DNA of 17,245 bases from Chitinophagaceae bacterium (lineage in GTDB: Bacteria > Bacteroidota > Bacteroidia > Chitinophagales > Chitinophagaceae): positions 1-17,245 of the forward strand of contig DMRT01000068.1 in assembly GCA_003455235.1 (NCBI GenBank). Reading direction: 5' to 3'. Both the position numbers and the translations under genes were made by a program. Positions within the stretch are counted from its first letter, which is position 1. Each line of letters begins with the position of its first letter. The notes below the pieces were generated by a model. It worked only from the letters and a program-made list of their open reading frames with translations, had not been told where the DNA came from and ran no database searches. Shown here in pieces: positions 1 through 7,669 of this stretch.

Positions 1-432
1 ACGCAATAAATCCATCGTTTTTCTTGCAATGGAAGGACTCATGGGTATTCCGTTATATTCAACCACACTGGTGATGGCATCGATGATATTTACCGCCGTG
101 TCGTCTTTCAATAAATAGCCACTGGCACCTGCCTTAATGGCTTCAAAAATTTTTTCATCGTCTTCAAATACGGTTAATACAATAAACCGTACATCCGGGT
201 ACGTGGCGGTTGCCTGGCTGATGGTGATGATGCCATCCATGACGGGCATTTCCAGGTCCATTAAAACCACCTGTGGCCAACGGGTCCGGGGCAGTTGCTT
301 TATCTGCTCAAGGAAATCGTGGCCATTCTTTGCTTCCAGTACCATTTCAATCTCTGCGTACATGGCCAGTTTCTCTTTTACCGTCGTGCGGTTGATCTGT
401 TTATCATCTGTTATGGCGATCCGTATCGGCAT
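1..432 (-). CDS. NarL/LuxR-family response regulator, receiver domain (3' end cut by window edge)
   Basis: This is the N-terminal 144 codons of a two-component response regulator, open to the window edge. Translation from the ATG at 432-430 begins MPIRIAITDDKQINRTTV. It shows the receiver hallmarks: the acidic pair D9-D10, phospho-acceptor D59 in VVLMDLEMPVMDG, switch T87 in FIVLTVFEDD, and K109 in GYLLKDD. Receivers with this pattern in Bacteroidota usually carry a C-terminal LuxR-type helix-turn-helix, which would lie outside the window, so DNA binding is inferred. The gene is divergent from a sensor histidine kinase with a HisKA_3-type dimerisation domain, the kinase class that normally partners NarL/LuxR regulators. 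A cognate pair is therefore likely. Receiver identity is certain; the output domain and target genes are unknown. Confidence 0.92.
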   Translation of the reverse strand, partial: MPIRIAITDDKQINRTTVKEKLAMYAEIEMVLEAKNGHDFLEQIKQLPRTRWPQVVLMDLEMPVMDGIITISQATATYPDVRFIVLTVFEDDEKIFEAIKAGASGYLLKDDTAVNIIDAITSVVEYNGIPMSPSIARKTMDLLR

Positions 433-597
433 TCCTGAAATTATCGATTATTTATTACTTAGCAGTAAAACCATCCTGCTGCATGCCCGTTATCCATAAT
501 AAATAACAACAGGCAAATTTGGCATGGGAGAAATAAAACCACAATACTACATCCCGATTATTTTTTATAATTATCTTAATGCTGATTTTTAACCAGC
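433..597. promoter_or_regulatory. Divergent intergenic region between response regulator and sensor kinase
   Basis: The 165-bp gap separates two divergently read genes and must hold promoters for both. It is AT-rich. No perfect TAnnTTTG (-7 element of the Bacteroidota primary sigma factor) was found. The palindrome CAAATTTG at 514-521 matches it at all but the first base when read on either strand, and it sits almost exactly at the midpoint of the gap. It could be a shared or two-way promoter core, but the match is weak and this is only a suggestion. No Shine-Dalgarno sequence is evident before either start. Confidence 0.3.
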
Positions 598-3500
598 TTG
601 AAAAATTATAAAAATATCATCTTCTGCCTGTTACTACAGGGAATACTCCTGTTTCCTACTGGGCATACATCAGCACAGTCAGCTCACCCCCTTACCAACT
701 ATACTACCGAACAGGGATTGAGTTTGAATTCCGTGAACGATTTATTATTCGACCGCCAGGGCTTTCTATGGATAACAACCGCCGACGGACTGCAACGGTT
801 TGACGGGTACCGTTTCCAGACCTTCAGGCATGATCCGGCAGACAGTAAGAGCATCCCTGAAAACTCGACCAGCGAGGTATTTGAAGATATGAACAGTAAC
901 TTGTGGGTAACCTTCCGTACCGGCATCTGCTTTAAACCGAAAGGAAAAATTGAGTTTACTGATCTTTCGTCACTGTTTCCCACCCGCTTTTCGCGTTTTG
1001 CTAAAGTGTGTTTATCGGAAAATGATTCAGCTGTTTGGGTAGCCGGTTACCCGGATGGAATCTTTTCAATAAACAAGAAATCACTTGATGCCAGGAAGAT
1101 CGCCGCATTCCCCGCCCGGGAAGCAAACGAACTCGTTTACGCCATGGTACGTTATCACAAAAAAGGAGATGTTGCCTGGTTGAGGAAGGGAAAAGAAAAG
1201 AACGGTGACCTGTTACGGATCGACGCCGGGGGATTGCACCATTTAATCAATAAAACAAAAACGGTTGTTTATTACCTGTTGCCGGTACATGCCGACAGCC
1301 TGGTGGTTATATCGGATAAGTTTTTTTACATCGCTGCCGGTAAAGACCCCTTCACCCCGGTTCGGGTGCTGGGGAAGATACAAGGCACCGAAAGCTTCAA
1401 TTATGAACACCTGAACCAGGCCAAAAAAATAAAGAATAATCAATACCTGCTGCCTGGTATTGATAAATTATTTGTTTACGACGGCAACAACCACACCGTT
1501 TCCGAATACCCCTACACGGAATATTTTCCGAAAGAGCTCGCCCGGCTTATATCGCCCGTAACGAGCGATAACTACCAGAATGACTGGATCGGGTTTAATG
1601 GTATTGGCGGCATCAAAGTGTCTTCCTTGCAAAAGTTCAACCTGTTCAACCGTCCCCAGAAAAACCTGTTGCCCTATACGATCACGGGTGATCAGAAAGG
1701 AAATATTTATACCGGTATTTACCTGGGAGATATTGAAATGTATGACAGCAGGGGGCAGTTTCTGAAAAAGTTTTTTCTACCCGCAGCCGATAAAATTACC
1801 GGCAGCCCGAGATCTATGCAAATGATCGATACGTCAACCCTTATCGTCCGGTCAACTTTGAATGAGTTGTATGCAATAGATATTCATTCCGGTAAACTGC
1901 AGGTATTGTCTTCACTGCTGCCGTCCCGCAGCGATTCCGTAATACGCGACTTTGAAACAGATATGCGGCAGGTGAATGAAAATGAAATCTGGTTCACCTA
2001 TTCTGATAATATTCTTGCGCTCAGGAAATACAAAGGAAAGTTCAGCTGCTCCACGGTCTGCAAATTGCCGGTTCAGGAAATACCCACATCGTTTTTTTAT
2101 GACCACCGCGGCACTATGTGGATCGCAACCCCCACAAGCCTTTGGGCATTTGAAAAAAACAAATTCAGGAAGATTGCCTTGCCTGTTACGTATATAAAAC
2201 ATGTAAACGTACAGGCGGATGGTACGGTATGGCTTGCCAGCACCAATGGCATTATGATCCTGAAAAACGACCAGGTGGTAAAAACAATCAGCGTAAAAGA
2301 CGGATTACCGAATTCTTTTGTGTACAGTGTTTTGTTCGACGGGCAGGAGGATGCATGGGTAAGCACCAACAGGGGTATTGCAAAAATAATTCCCCCGGCA
2401 GGCGAGAAAAATGCCTCCTACCGCATCATTTCTTACACCGCTAAAGAGGGCCTGCAAGGTGATGAGTTCAACACAAAGGGCTATTACAAAAGTTCTGATG
2501 GCACCCTGTATTTTGCCGGTGTAAATGGTATCAATTACTTTAAACCGGAGGAACTGGTAAACAAATCGGCTGCTTCCCCTACCATGCTTACCCACATTGA
2601 AGTGAACAATCTTCCATACAATCCCGGGTTGCAGGCCGAGTTTATTAACTCAATTTCTTTATCACACCGTGACAATAATATCAGCCTTTCCTTTTCCTGC
2701 ATGGATTTTACAGTGCCTGAAAAAAACCAGTACAAATTCTGGCTGAAAGGATTCCAGGATAACTGGTCTCTTCCGCAAACCAATAACACCGTTCAATATA
2801 TACTTCCCCCGGGCGATTTTCAACTGTATGTACTGGGGGCAAACTATGAAGGAGTTTGGAGTAAAGTACCGCTGGTTCTGAACATTCATATACTTCCTCC
2901 CTGGTATCAGACTACCCTTGCCAGGGTAATTGGGGTGATACTGGCATTGTTACTGGTAGGGGGTATTTTTTACCTGATCTCACGCCGGCGTTACCTGAAA
3001 AAATTAAGAACACTTCAGCTGGAACAGGAAGTACAGAAAGAAAAACAACGATTAAGCCGCGACCTGCATGATAATATCGGATCACAACTCACCTGGCTTA
3101 GCAATACCATTACCCAGCTGGAGCAGAACGTTGAACAACAGCACCCGGTTGCACCCCGTATCAGCCAGTTGAAAGAGGGGACCAGCGAAATGATGAAAAC
3201 CCTTCGGGAAACCATCTGGATCATGAACAAAGAAAAGATCAGCGCACTCGAATTCTTCGACAAACTGATCAGCCATGCGGCCCGTTACCTGGAAGCCTAC
3301 CCTGGATTGGAATTAGAAACCAGTGAAAACATAGGCCGTGATTATTCTTTTCACTCAGGGAAAGCACTCCAGCTCTTCCGGATCTGCCAGGAGATTATCA
3401 CCAATGCATGCCGGCATGCGCATGCAACCGTTCTTTCCATAAAAGCAGAAACAAACAACGGGCGGTTTTTGCTGACCATTGCAGATAACGGCCAGGGCTT

Positions 3501-3639
3501 CGACCCAGCCGGAAGTGAAAGAACCGGCCACTATGGTTTGCAGAATATGCAGGAAAGAGCTGAGGAAAGTAATCTTGAACTGAAGATGAATTCGGCACCC
3601 GGCAAAGGAACTTCCTTTTTTATCTCCTCCCCTGTATAG
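598..3639 (+). CDS. Membrane sensor histidine kinase with propeller repeats, Y_Y_Y domain and HisKA_3/HATPase core
   Basis: Signal-transducing histidine kinase of 1013 residues, with a periplasmic sensor and cytoplasmic kinase. Residues 1 to about 27 form a signal peptide (hydrophobic FCLLLQGILLF, then SAQ-SA). A long two-component-regulator propeller follows, with typical segments such as GLSLNSVNDLLFDRQGFLWI and DGLPNSFVYSVLFD. A Y_Y_Y-type domain lies at about 690-765 (FWLKGFQDNW, LPPGDFQL), and one membrane helix at about 772-795. The kinase core has phospho-acceptor H824 in SRDLHDNIG, the N box ITNACRHA (N936), DNGQGFD (963-969) and the GLQNMQERA lid region. No receiver or AraC domain is fused, unlike hybrid one-protein sensors of Bacteroides. 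The divergent response regulator supplies the missing output. The start is TTG at 598: it is the only start in frame that gives a complete signal peptide, and the ATG at 579 is out of frame. The ligand is unknown. Confidence 0.93.
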   Translation: MKNYKNIIFCLLLQGILLFPTGHTSAQSAHPLTNYTTEQGLSLNSVNDLLFDRQGFLWITTADGLQRFDGYRFQTFRHDPADSKSIPENSTSEVFEDMNSNLWVTFRTGICFKPKGKIEFTDLSSLFPTRFSRFAKVCLSENDSAVWVAGYPDGIFSINKKSLDARKIAAFPAREANELVYAMVRYHKKGDVAWLRKGKEKNGDLLRIDAGGLHHLINKTKTVVYYLLPVHADSLVVISDKFFYIAAGKDPFTPVRVLGKIQGTESFNYEHLNQAKKIKNNQYLLPGIDKLFVYDGNNHTVSEYPYTEYFPKELARLISPVTSDNYQNDWIGFNGIGGIKVSSLQKFNLFNRPQKNLLPYTITGDQKGNIYTGIYLGDIEMYDSRGQFLKKFFLPAADKITGSPRSMQMIDTSTLIVRSTLNELYAIDIHSGKLQVLSSLLPSRSDSVIRDFETDMRQVNENEIWFTYSDNILALRKYKGKFSCSTVCKLPVQEIPTSFFYDHRGTMWIATPTSLWAFEKNKFRKIALPVTYIKHVNVQADGTVWLASTNGIMILKNDQVVKTISVKDGLPNSFVYSVLFDGQEDAWVSTNRGIAKIIPPAGEKNASYRIISYTAKEGLQGDEFNTKGYYKSSDGTLYFAGVNGINYFKPEELVNKSAASPTMLTHIEVNNLPYNPGLQAEFINSISLSHRDNNISLSFSCMDFTVPEKNQYKFWLKGFQDNWSLPQTNNTVQYILPPGDFQLYVLGANYEGVWSKVPLVLNIHILPPWYQTTLARVIGVILALLLVGGIFYLISRRRYLKKLRTLQLEQEVQKEKQRLSRDLHDNIGSQLTWLSNTITQLEQNVEQQHPVAPRISQLKEGTSEMMKTLRETIWIMNKEKISALEFFDKLISHAARYLEAYPGLELETSENIGRDYSFHSGKALQLFRICQEIITNACRHAHATVLSIKAETNNGRFLLTIADNGQGFDPAGSERTGHYGLQNMQERAEESNLELKMNSAPGKGTSFFISSPV

Positions 3640-3645
3640 AATCAA

Positions 3646-3665
3646 AATACTCCCCCGGGAGTATT
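3646..3665. repeat. Perfect 9-bp inverted repeat upstream of the beta-helix gene
   Basis: The arms AATACTCCC and GGGAGTATT are separated by CC. The element starts 7 bp after the kinase stop codon and overlaps the predicted -33 element of the next gene. There is no T-tract after it, so an intrinsic terminator is less likely than an operator or a transcript-end hairpin. Confidence 0.6.
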
Positions 3666-3694
3666 GCCGTCCCCCTTCCTGGAAGATAGTTTCG
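3663..3694 (+). promoter_or_regulatory. Putative Bacteroidota-type promoter for the beta-helix/repeat-protein pair
   Basis: ATTG at 3663-3666 (compare -33 TTTG) is followed after 20 bp by TAGTTTCG at 3687-3694 (compare -7 TAnnTTTG, one mismatch). This spacing fits the known 19-21 bp spacer of the Bacteroidota primary sigma factor. Transcription would start near 3700, leaving a leader of about 15 nt before the ATG at 3715. Prediction from sequence only. Confidence 0.4.
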
Positions 3695-3714
3695 TACGGT
3701 CAAAAGAACTCGTT

Positions 3715-4752
3715 ATGAAAAAATATCTTCTCCTGCTGCTCTGCAGTATATTATTAATGCTGAATACGTCGGCTAAGATCTGGCGGGTTAATAACACTGG
3801 GGTGCCTGCAGATTTTACCTCTGCGCAGGCGGCACATAATACGGTCAGCGTGGTTAATGGCGATACCATACACCTGGAAGCCAGTGGTGCTACGTATGGC
3901 TCACTTACTTTATCCAAGCAGCTTATCATCATCGGCAATGGTTATTTTCTGGGAACCCTGGGTTCCAATGCCAACCCTGATCTGCAGGCAAATCCAGCCA
4001 CGTCTCTCCTGTCTTCGGTTCTGTTTAATACCGGAAGCAATGGAAGCGTACTGGAAGGCTGCACATTAAGCAGTACATTAACCGTTACAAACGGTGTTTC
4101 CAATATCATCATCCGCCGAAACCGACTTGCCAATGTAACATTGGGCCTCAGCAGCAATATTCAGGTACTGCAGAATTATATTGATAATACCACCAACGCT
4201 TCCATTAACGGCGATGGCAATCCGGCCACAAACCTGCAAATCAATAATAATGTTATTGCCAATGCCATAAACCTGGGATCTGCCAGCAACGGCGATTTTA
4301 TGAATAATATCATAGAAATGGGTGCTTCCTTTGGCGTTCATAACCTGACAGGCTTCAGGGTTTGGAATAACATCTGTGTGAATTCATGCACGGTAAACCT
4401 GGCCAGTTGCGACAGCCGCAGCAATATCGGCAATGCCAGCCAGTTCGGAACCTTAAATGGCAACCAGTCGGGCATAACCATGAGTACAGTATTCGAAGAC
4501 CATCTCAATACCAATTCTGCGTTCAGTGAAGACAGCCGCTGGCAATTGAAGACAGGCAGCCCGGGCATCGGCGCAGCCTGGAACGGCACCAGCACCGGTG
4601 GCGATTGCGGGATTTTCGGCTCTTCGGCAAGCGGCATCAGCTATGTATTGTCGGGTATTGCAAATGTGCCCAGCATTTACAAACTGGCTGCACCCGCAAC
4701 CACCACTTCCAATACACTCAATATCACCATCAGTACAAGAACGAATAATTGA
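3715..4752 (+). CDS. Secreted beta-helix-like protein of unknown function
   Basis: A 345-residue exported protein. The ATG at 3715 gives a clean signal peptide (MKKYLLLLLCSILLMLNTSA, then KIWRVNN); the in-frame TTG at 3664 would put 17 hydrophilic residues before it and is rejected. The mature part is rich in Asn, Ser, Ile and Val with short repeating strands such as SNIIIRRNRLANV, SNIQVLQNYID and NLQINNNVIAN. This is the pattern of a right-handed parallel beta-helix of the pectate-lyase-like or polymorphic outer-membrane kind. The C-terminal part has GSPGIGAAWNG and GDCGIFG, seen in many Bacteroidota beta-helix proteins near the end of the fold, and finishes LNITISTRTNN. No catalytic residues are recognisable, and there is no typical T9SS tail. 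It lies 10 bp before the repeat protein and is probably co-transcribed with it. Adhesion or glycan binding is possible but unproven. Confidence 0.75.
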   Translation: MKKYLLLLLCSILLMLNTSAKIWRVNNTGVPADFTSAQAAHNTVSVVNGDTIHLEASGATYGSLTLSKQLIIIGNGYFLGTLGSNANPDLQANPATSLLSSVLFNTGSNGSVLEGCTLSSTLTVTNGVSNIIIRRNRLANVTLGLSSNIQVLQNYIDNTTNASINGDGNPATNLQINNNVIANAINLGSASNGDFMNNIIEMGASFGVHNLTGFRVWNNICVNSCTVNLASCDSRSNIGNASQFGTLNGNQSGITMSTVFEDHLNTNSAFSEDSRWQLKTGSPGIGAAWNGTSTGGDCGIFGSSASGISYVLSGIANVPSIYKLAAPATTTSNTLNITISTRTNN

Positions 4753-4762
4753 TCGCTGCATC

Positions 4763-6244
4763 ATGAAGGCTGTTAAACATATTGCCGTCCTCCTGTTTAT
4801 ATCAATGCATTCTTTTGCACAGACCATTAACAAGGTTGAATATTTTATTGACACAGATCCCGGTTTTGGAAATGCAACCAATGTTACAATAACAACTGCA
4901 GCAAATATCACCGACTTGCTGATCCCGGTTGATATTACTGCGGCGTCAACCGGATTCCATAATATTTACCTGCGTTCAAGAGATGATGCCGGTAACTGGT
5001 CGTTAACGCGGCGCTGGATGTTTGTAAAGGACAACATCGCAGTAAATGTAAACAAGCTTGAATATTTTATTGACACAGACCCCGGGTTTGGAAACGGAAC
5101 CGATGTTTCCATCTCCCCGGGAAGCAATGTTTCCAGTATTGCCATACCGGTTAATATAGCAGCTCTCTCAAAAGGGTTTCATACTGTTTACCTGCGTTCA
5201 AGAAATGATGCCGGTACGTGGAGTATTACCAACCGCTGGATGTTTGTAAAAGACTTTACGCCCGCTAATGTAAATAAGGCAGAATATTTTGTGGATACCG
5301 ACCCGGGATTTGGAAATGCAACCGATGCTCCCGTAACTCCCGGGAATAATATTGCGAATCTTACCATACCGGTTGACATCAGTTCTTTAAGCAAGGGCCT
5401 GCATATTCTTTTCCTGAGAACACAAGACTTGAATGGCACCTGGGGACTCACCAACCACTGGTTGTTTTTTAAAGACATTGCGCAGGATAACCTGCAGAAC
5501 GGAGAGTATTTCTTTGATGCCGACCCGGGTTTCGGAAACGGAACAGCCATCCCATTCGGAGGTGGATTAGGAACCAATGTTTCAGATTTTGCATTTGCCG
5601 CTCCATTAACGGGCCTGCCGAATGGTTTGCATTATCTTTTTGTACGTACCCGGGAAGCCAATGGCAAATGGTCGCTCACCAACGTGATACAATTCGACAA
5701 GCAGGTACCGCTGCCGGTGAAACTGATCTACTTCAATGTAAAAGCTGAAGGAAAAAAGGCTCACCTGAGCTGGCAGACAGCGACCGAACAAAACAGCGAC
5801 CGCTTTGATATTGAAAGAAGTGTGGATGGATTATATTTTGAAAAGATAGGCTGGGTAAAAGCAGCGGGTAACAGTACCTCCCATATTGACTACAGCTATT
5901 TCGACCTTAACCCGAAGAAAGGATTAAATTATTACCGGTTGAAGGAAGTGGACATCGATAACAGCCTGCAATATTCTGAGATCAGGTCGGCCCGGTTTGA
6001 AGAAGATATGCCATTCAGGCTGTACAACAACCCAACAAACGGATCTGACCTGAAGCTGACGATAAATGTACTGCCCTCTGTTTTATCCGTATTTGATGCC
6101 AGCGGAAGGAAAGTAAAAGAGATAAATATAACATCCGGCAGCCATTCACTTTCCGTAGCCGGGCTTGCAGTTGGCACCTACCTGGCGGTTTTAAATAAAG
6201 ATGGTAAGGTTATCGGGGTAGAAAAATTTGTAGTAAACAGGTAA
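4763..6244 (+). CDS. Secreted tandem-repeat protein with T9SS type A sorting domain
   Basis: A 493-residue exported protein. The ATG at 4763 begins MKAVKHIAVLLFISMHSFAQ, a signal peptide; the frame is open further upstream inside the previous gene, but that part is rejected. Residues 26 to about 312 hold four tandem copies of a 74-residue unit, each opening EYFIDTDPGFGN or a close variant and later carrying GFHxxYLRSRxDAGxWS and RWMFVKD. The acidic DTDPGFGN loop resembles Ca-binding loops, but this is inference. Residues about 315-410 (VPLPVKLIYFNVKAEGKKAHLSWQ onward in part) look like the beta-sandwich domain often placed before a T9SS tail. Residues about 415-493 resemble a type A sorting domain, ending GTYLAVLNKDG and EKFVVNR. 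The protein is likely attached to the cell surface or released by the type IX system. Function unknown. It converges on the fucose operon with only 10 bp between stops. Confidence 0.85.
   Translation: MKAVKHIAVLLFISMHSFAQTINKVEYFIDTDPGFGNATNVTITTAANITDLLIPVDITAASTGFHNIYLRSRDDAGNWSLTRRWMFVKDNIAVNVNKLEYFIDTDPGFGNGTDVSISPGSNVSSIAIPVNIAALSKGFHTVYLRSRNDAGTWSITNRWMFVKDFTPANVNKAEYFVDTDPGFGNATDAPVTPGNNIANLTIPVDISSLSKGLHILFLRTQDLNGTWGLTNHWLFFKDIAQDNLQNGEYFFDADPGFGNGTAIPFGGGLGTNVSDFAFAAPLTGLPNGLHYLFVRTREANGKWSLTNVIQFDKQVPLPVKLIYFNVKAEGKKAHLSWQTATEQNSDRFDIERSVDGLYFEKIGWVKAAGNSTSHIDYSYFDLNPKKGLNYYRLKEVDIDNSLQYSEIRSARFEEDMPFRLYNNPTNGSDLKLTINVLPSVLSVFDASGRKVKEINITSGSHSLSVAGLAVGTYLAVLNKDGKVIGVEKFVVNR
4838..5700 (+). 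repeat. Four tandem coding repeats, exact 222-bp period
   Basis: The Glu codon opening each EYF motif lies at 4838, 5060, 5282 and 5504, an exact 222-bp spacing. Copies 1 and 2 share long identical DNA stretches (for example TTGAATATTTTATTGACACA and CCTGCGTTCAAGA), which suggests recent duplication or gene conversion. Copies 3 and 4 are more diverged. Copy 4 has a short insertion (GGGLGTN) and degenerates toward 5700. Confidence 0.9.
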
Positions 6245-6254
6245 AAGAAAGGAT

Positions 6255-7667
6255 TTATTTTTCGACCAGTTTTTCATCCATCAAATAAGCCTCCACTTCA
6301 TTCAGTCTTGATCTTTTACCCTTGCTCATGAACGAGACCGTTACATATTTTACATGCACTGCGGGAAATGTGATGATCCGCTTTCTTCCGATGGTGCTGA
6401 TCGTTTTAACCTGCCTGGATTCACTATTTGCTCCCCAAACGTAGAGTTCAATTTTTGCATTTGAAATACGCTGGCCTTTCTTCAGGTCTTCTTTCAGCAC
6501 GATACAGTTTATCAATACCCCGGTCTTCATATAAAGCCTCACCACCCCGCTGTCGTGGTTAAATCGCACAAAACTGTTTGGGTTGCCGTCATCCAGGCTT
6601 TTTCTGTAGATGAATCTTCCACGGCCTTTTTTCCGGAATGACACAGCATCAAATTTTATCTTTTTTGAAAAATTTGCTTCCAGCAGCCTGTTAAACCCCA
6701 CCAGTGCCGCCGAATCATTCTCATGGATCAGCCCTCTTCCATCCGGAGGTACATTCAACAACAGGTTGGCTCCTCTGCCCACCGATTTTAAATACAGGTC
6801 AAACAATTGTTCCGGCGTTTTCACTTTATCATCTTCTGCTTTATGGTAGAACCATCCGGGTCTGATGCTTACATCGCACTCGGCCGGTATCCAGTTTTTC
6901 CCGTTTGCATTTCCTGCATTCAGGGTATCCTGCGAGGGAGCGCCCGCTCCCCTCGTAAAGCCGGCAGTGTCCAGTGTATTCCAGTTTGTTTTGCCTGCTA
7001 TACCGCTTTCATTTCCGCACCAACGTACATCAGGACCGATATCGCTGAACACAACCGTATTGGGCGAAAGCTCACGAACCGTTTGTTCAAACCGGTGCCA
7101 GTCGTATAGTTGCACCTTTCCATTCGGTCCTTCACCATTGGCGCCATCCCACCACAATTCCCAGATGGGGCCGTAATTGGTAAATATCTCCTTCATCATA
7201 CTTACGAACACATCATTATATTTTTCTGTTCCATAATCCGGGTGGTTCCGGTCCCAGGGTGAGATATAAACCCCGAACTTCAATTCATATTTTTTGCAGG
7301 CTTCTGATAATTCCTTCAGCACATCCCCCTTGCCATCTCTCCATTTGCTCTCCCGTACCGTATGCGTTGAAAATTTGCTTGGCCATAAACAAAATCCGTC
7401 GTGATGCTTGGCCGTGATGATGATTCCCTTTGCCCCGGAAGCCTTTGCCACGCGGCACCATTGTTCACAATCCAGGCTGGTTGGATTAAACACTTCTTCT
7501 TTTTCGGTACCATGCCCCCATTCCAGGCCGGTAAAGGTATTGGGACCAAAATGCATGAAGAGGTAAAATTCCATCTCGTGCCAGGCCCGTTGCTGTGGCG
7601 TAGGTTTGGGCTGGGCATTTGCAACAGAAAGAAGAAACACCAGTAATATGGTCAATGAATAGCGCAT
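6255..7667 (-). CDS. Secreted alpha-L-fucosidase, GH29 (subfamily B-like)
   Basis: Glycoside hydrolase releasing terminal alpha-L-fucose, 470 residues. Residues 1 to about 19 are a signal peptide (LTILLVFLLSVANAQ) without a lipobox, so it is periplasmic or secreted. The catalytic barrel carries FMHFGPNTFTG (37-47), TAKHHDGFCLWPS (85-97), SPWDRNHPDYG (136-146) and WELWWDGANGEGPNG, in which D174 is the expected retaining nucleophile. These motifs match GH29 subfamily B, whose members usually cut alpha-1,3/1,4-linked fucose on branched glycans. Residues about 345-470 form a C-terminal beta-rich region resembling a discoidin (F5/8C-like) domain, as in other subfamily B enzymes. It is the last gene of the operon, 2 nt after the upstream SDR stop. 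Family assignment is firm; linkage preference is inferred. Confidence 0.93.
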   Translation of the reverse strand: MRYSLTILLVFLLSVANAQPKPTPQQRAWHEMEFYLFMHFGPNTFTGLEWGHGTEKEEVFNPTSLDCEQWCRVAKASGAKGIIITAKHHDGFCLWPSKFSTHTVRESKWRDGKGDVLKELSEACKKYELKFGVYISPWDRNHPDYGTEKYNDVFVSMMKEIFTNYGPIWELWWDGANGEGPNGKVQLYDWHRFEQTVRELSPNTVVFSDIGPDVRWCGNESGIAGKTNWNTLDTAGFTRGAGAPSQDTLNAGNANGKNWIPAECDVSIRPGWFYHKAEDDKVKTPEQLFDLYLKSVGRGANLLLNVPPDGRGLIHENDSAALVGFNRLLEANFSKKIKFDAVSFRKKGRGRFIYRKSLDDGNPNSFVRFNHDSGVVRLYMKTGVLINCIVLKEDLKKGQRISNAKIELYVWGANSESRQVKTISTIGRKRIITFPAVHVKYVTVSFMSKGKRSRLNEVEAYLMDEKLVEK

Positions 7668-7669
7668 GA

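Noticed and set aside
137..499. 120-residue open frame on the + strand at the left edge
   Set aside because: It is antisense to the response regulator on the - strand, whose receiver motifs are unmistakable. The + frame shows no domain.
3646..3665. Inverted repeat as a standard intrinsic terminator of the kinase gene
   Set aside because: No T-tract follows the second arm (the next bases are GCCGTCCCCC), and the element overlaps a plausible -33 box.
3664..3714. In-frame TTG extension of the beta-helix protein
   Set aside because: It would place hydrophilic residues before a typical signal peptide and would start inside the inverted repeat. The ATG at 3715 fits better.
4598..4762. Upstream extension of the repeat protein by 55 residues
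   Set aside because: It overlaps the end of the preceding gene in another frame, and the signal peptide starts at the ATG at 4763.
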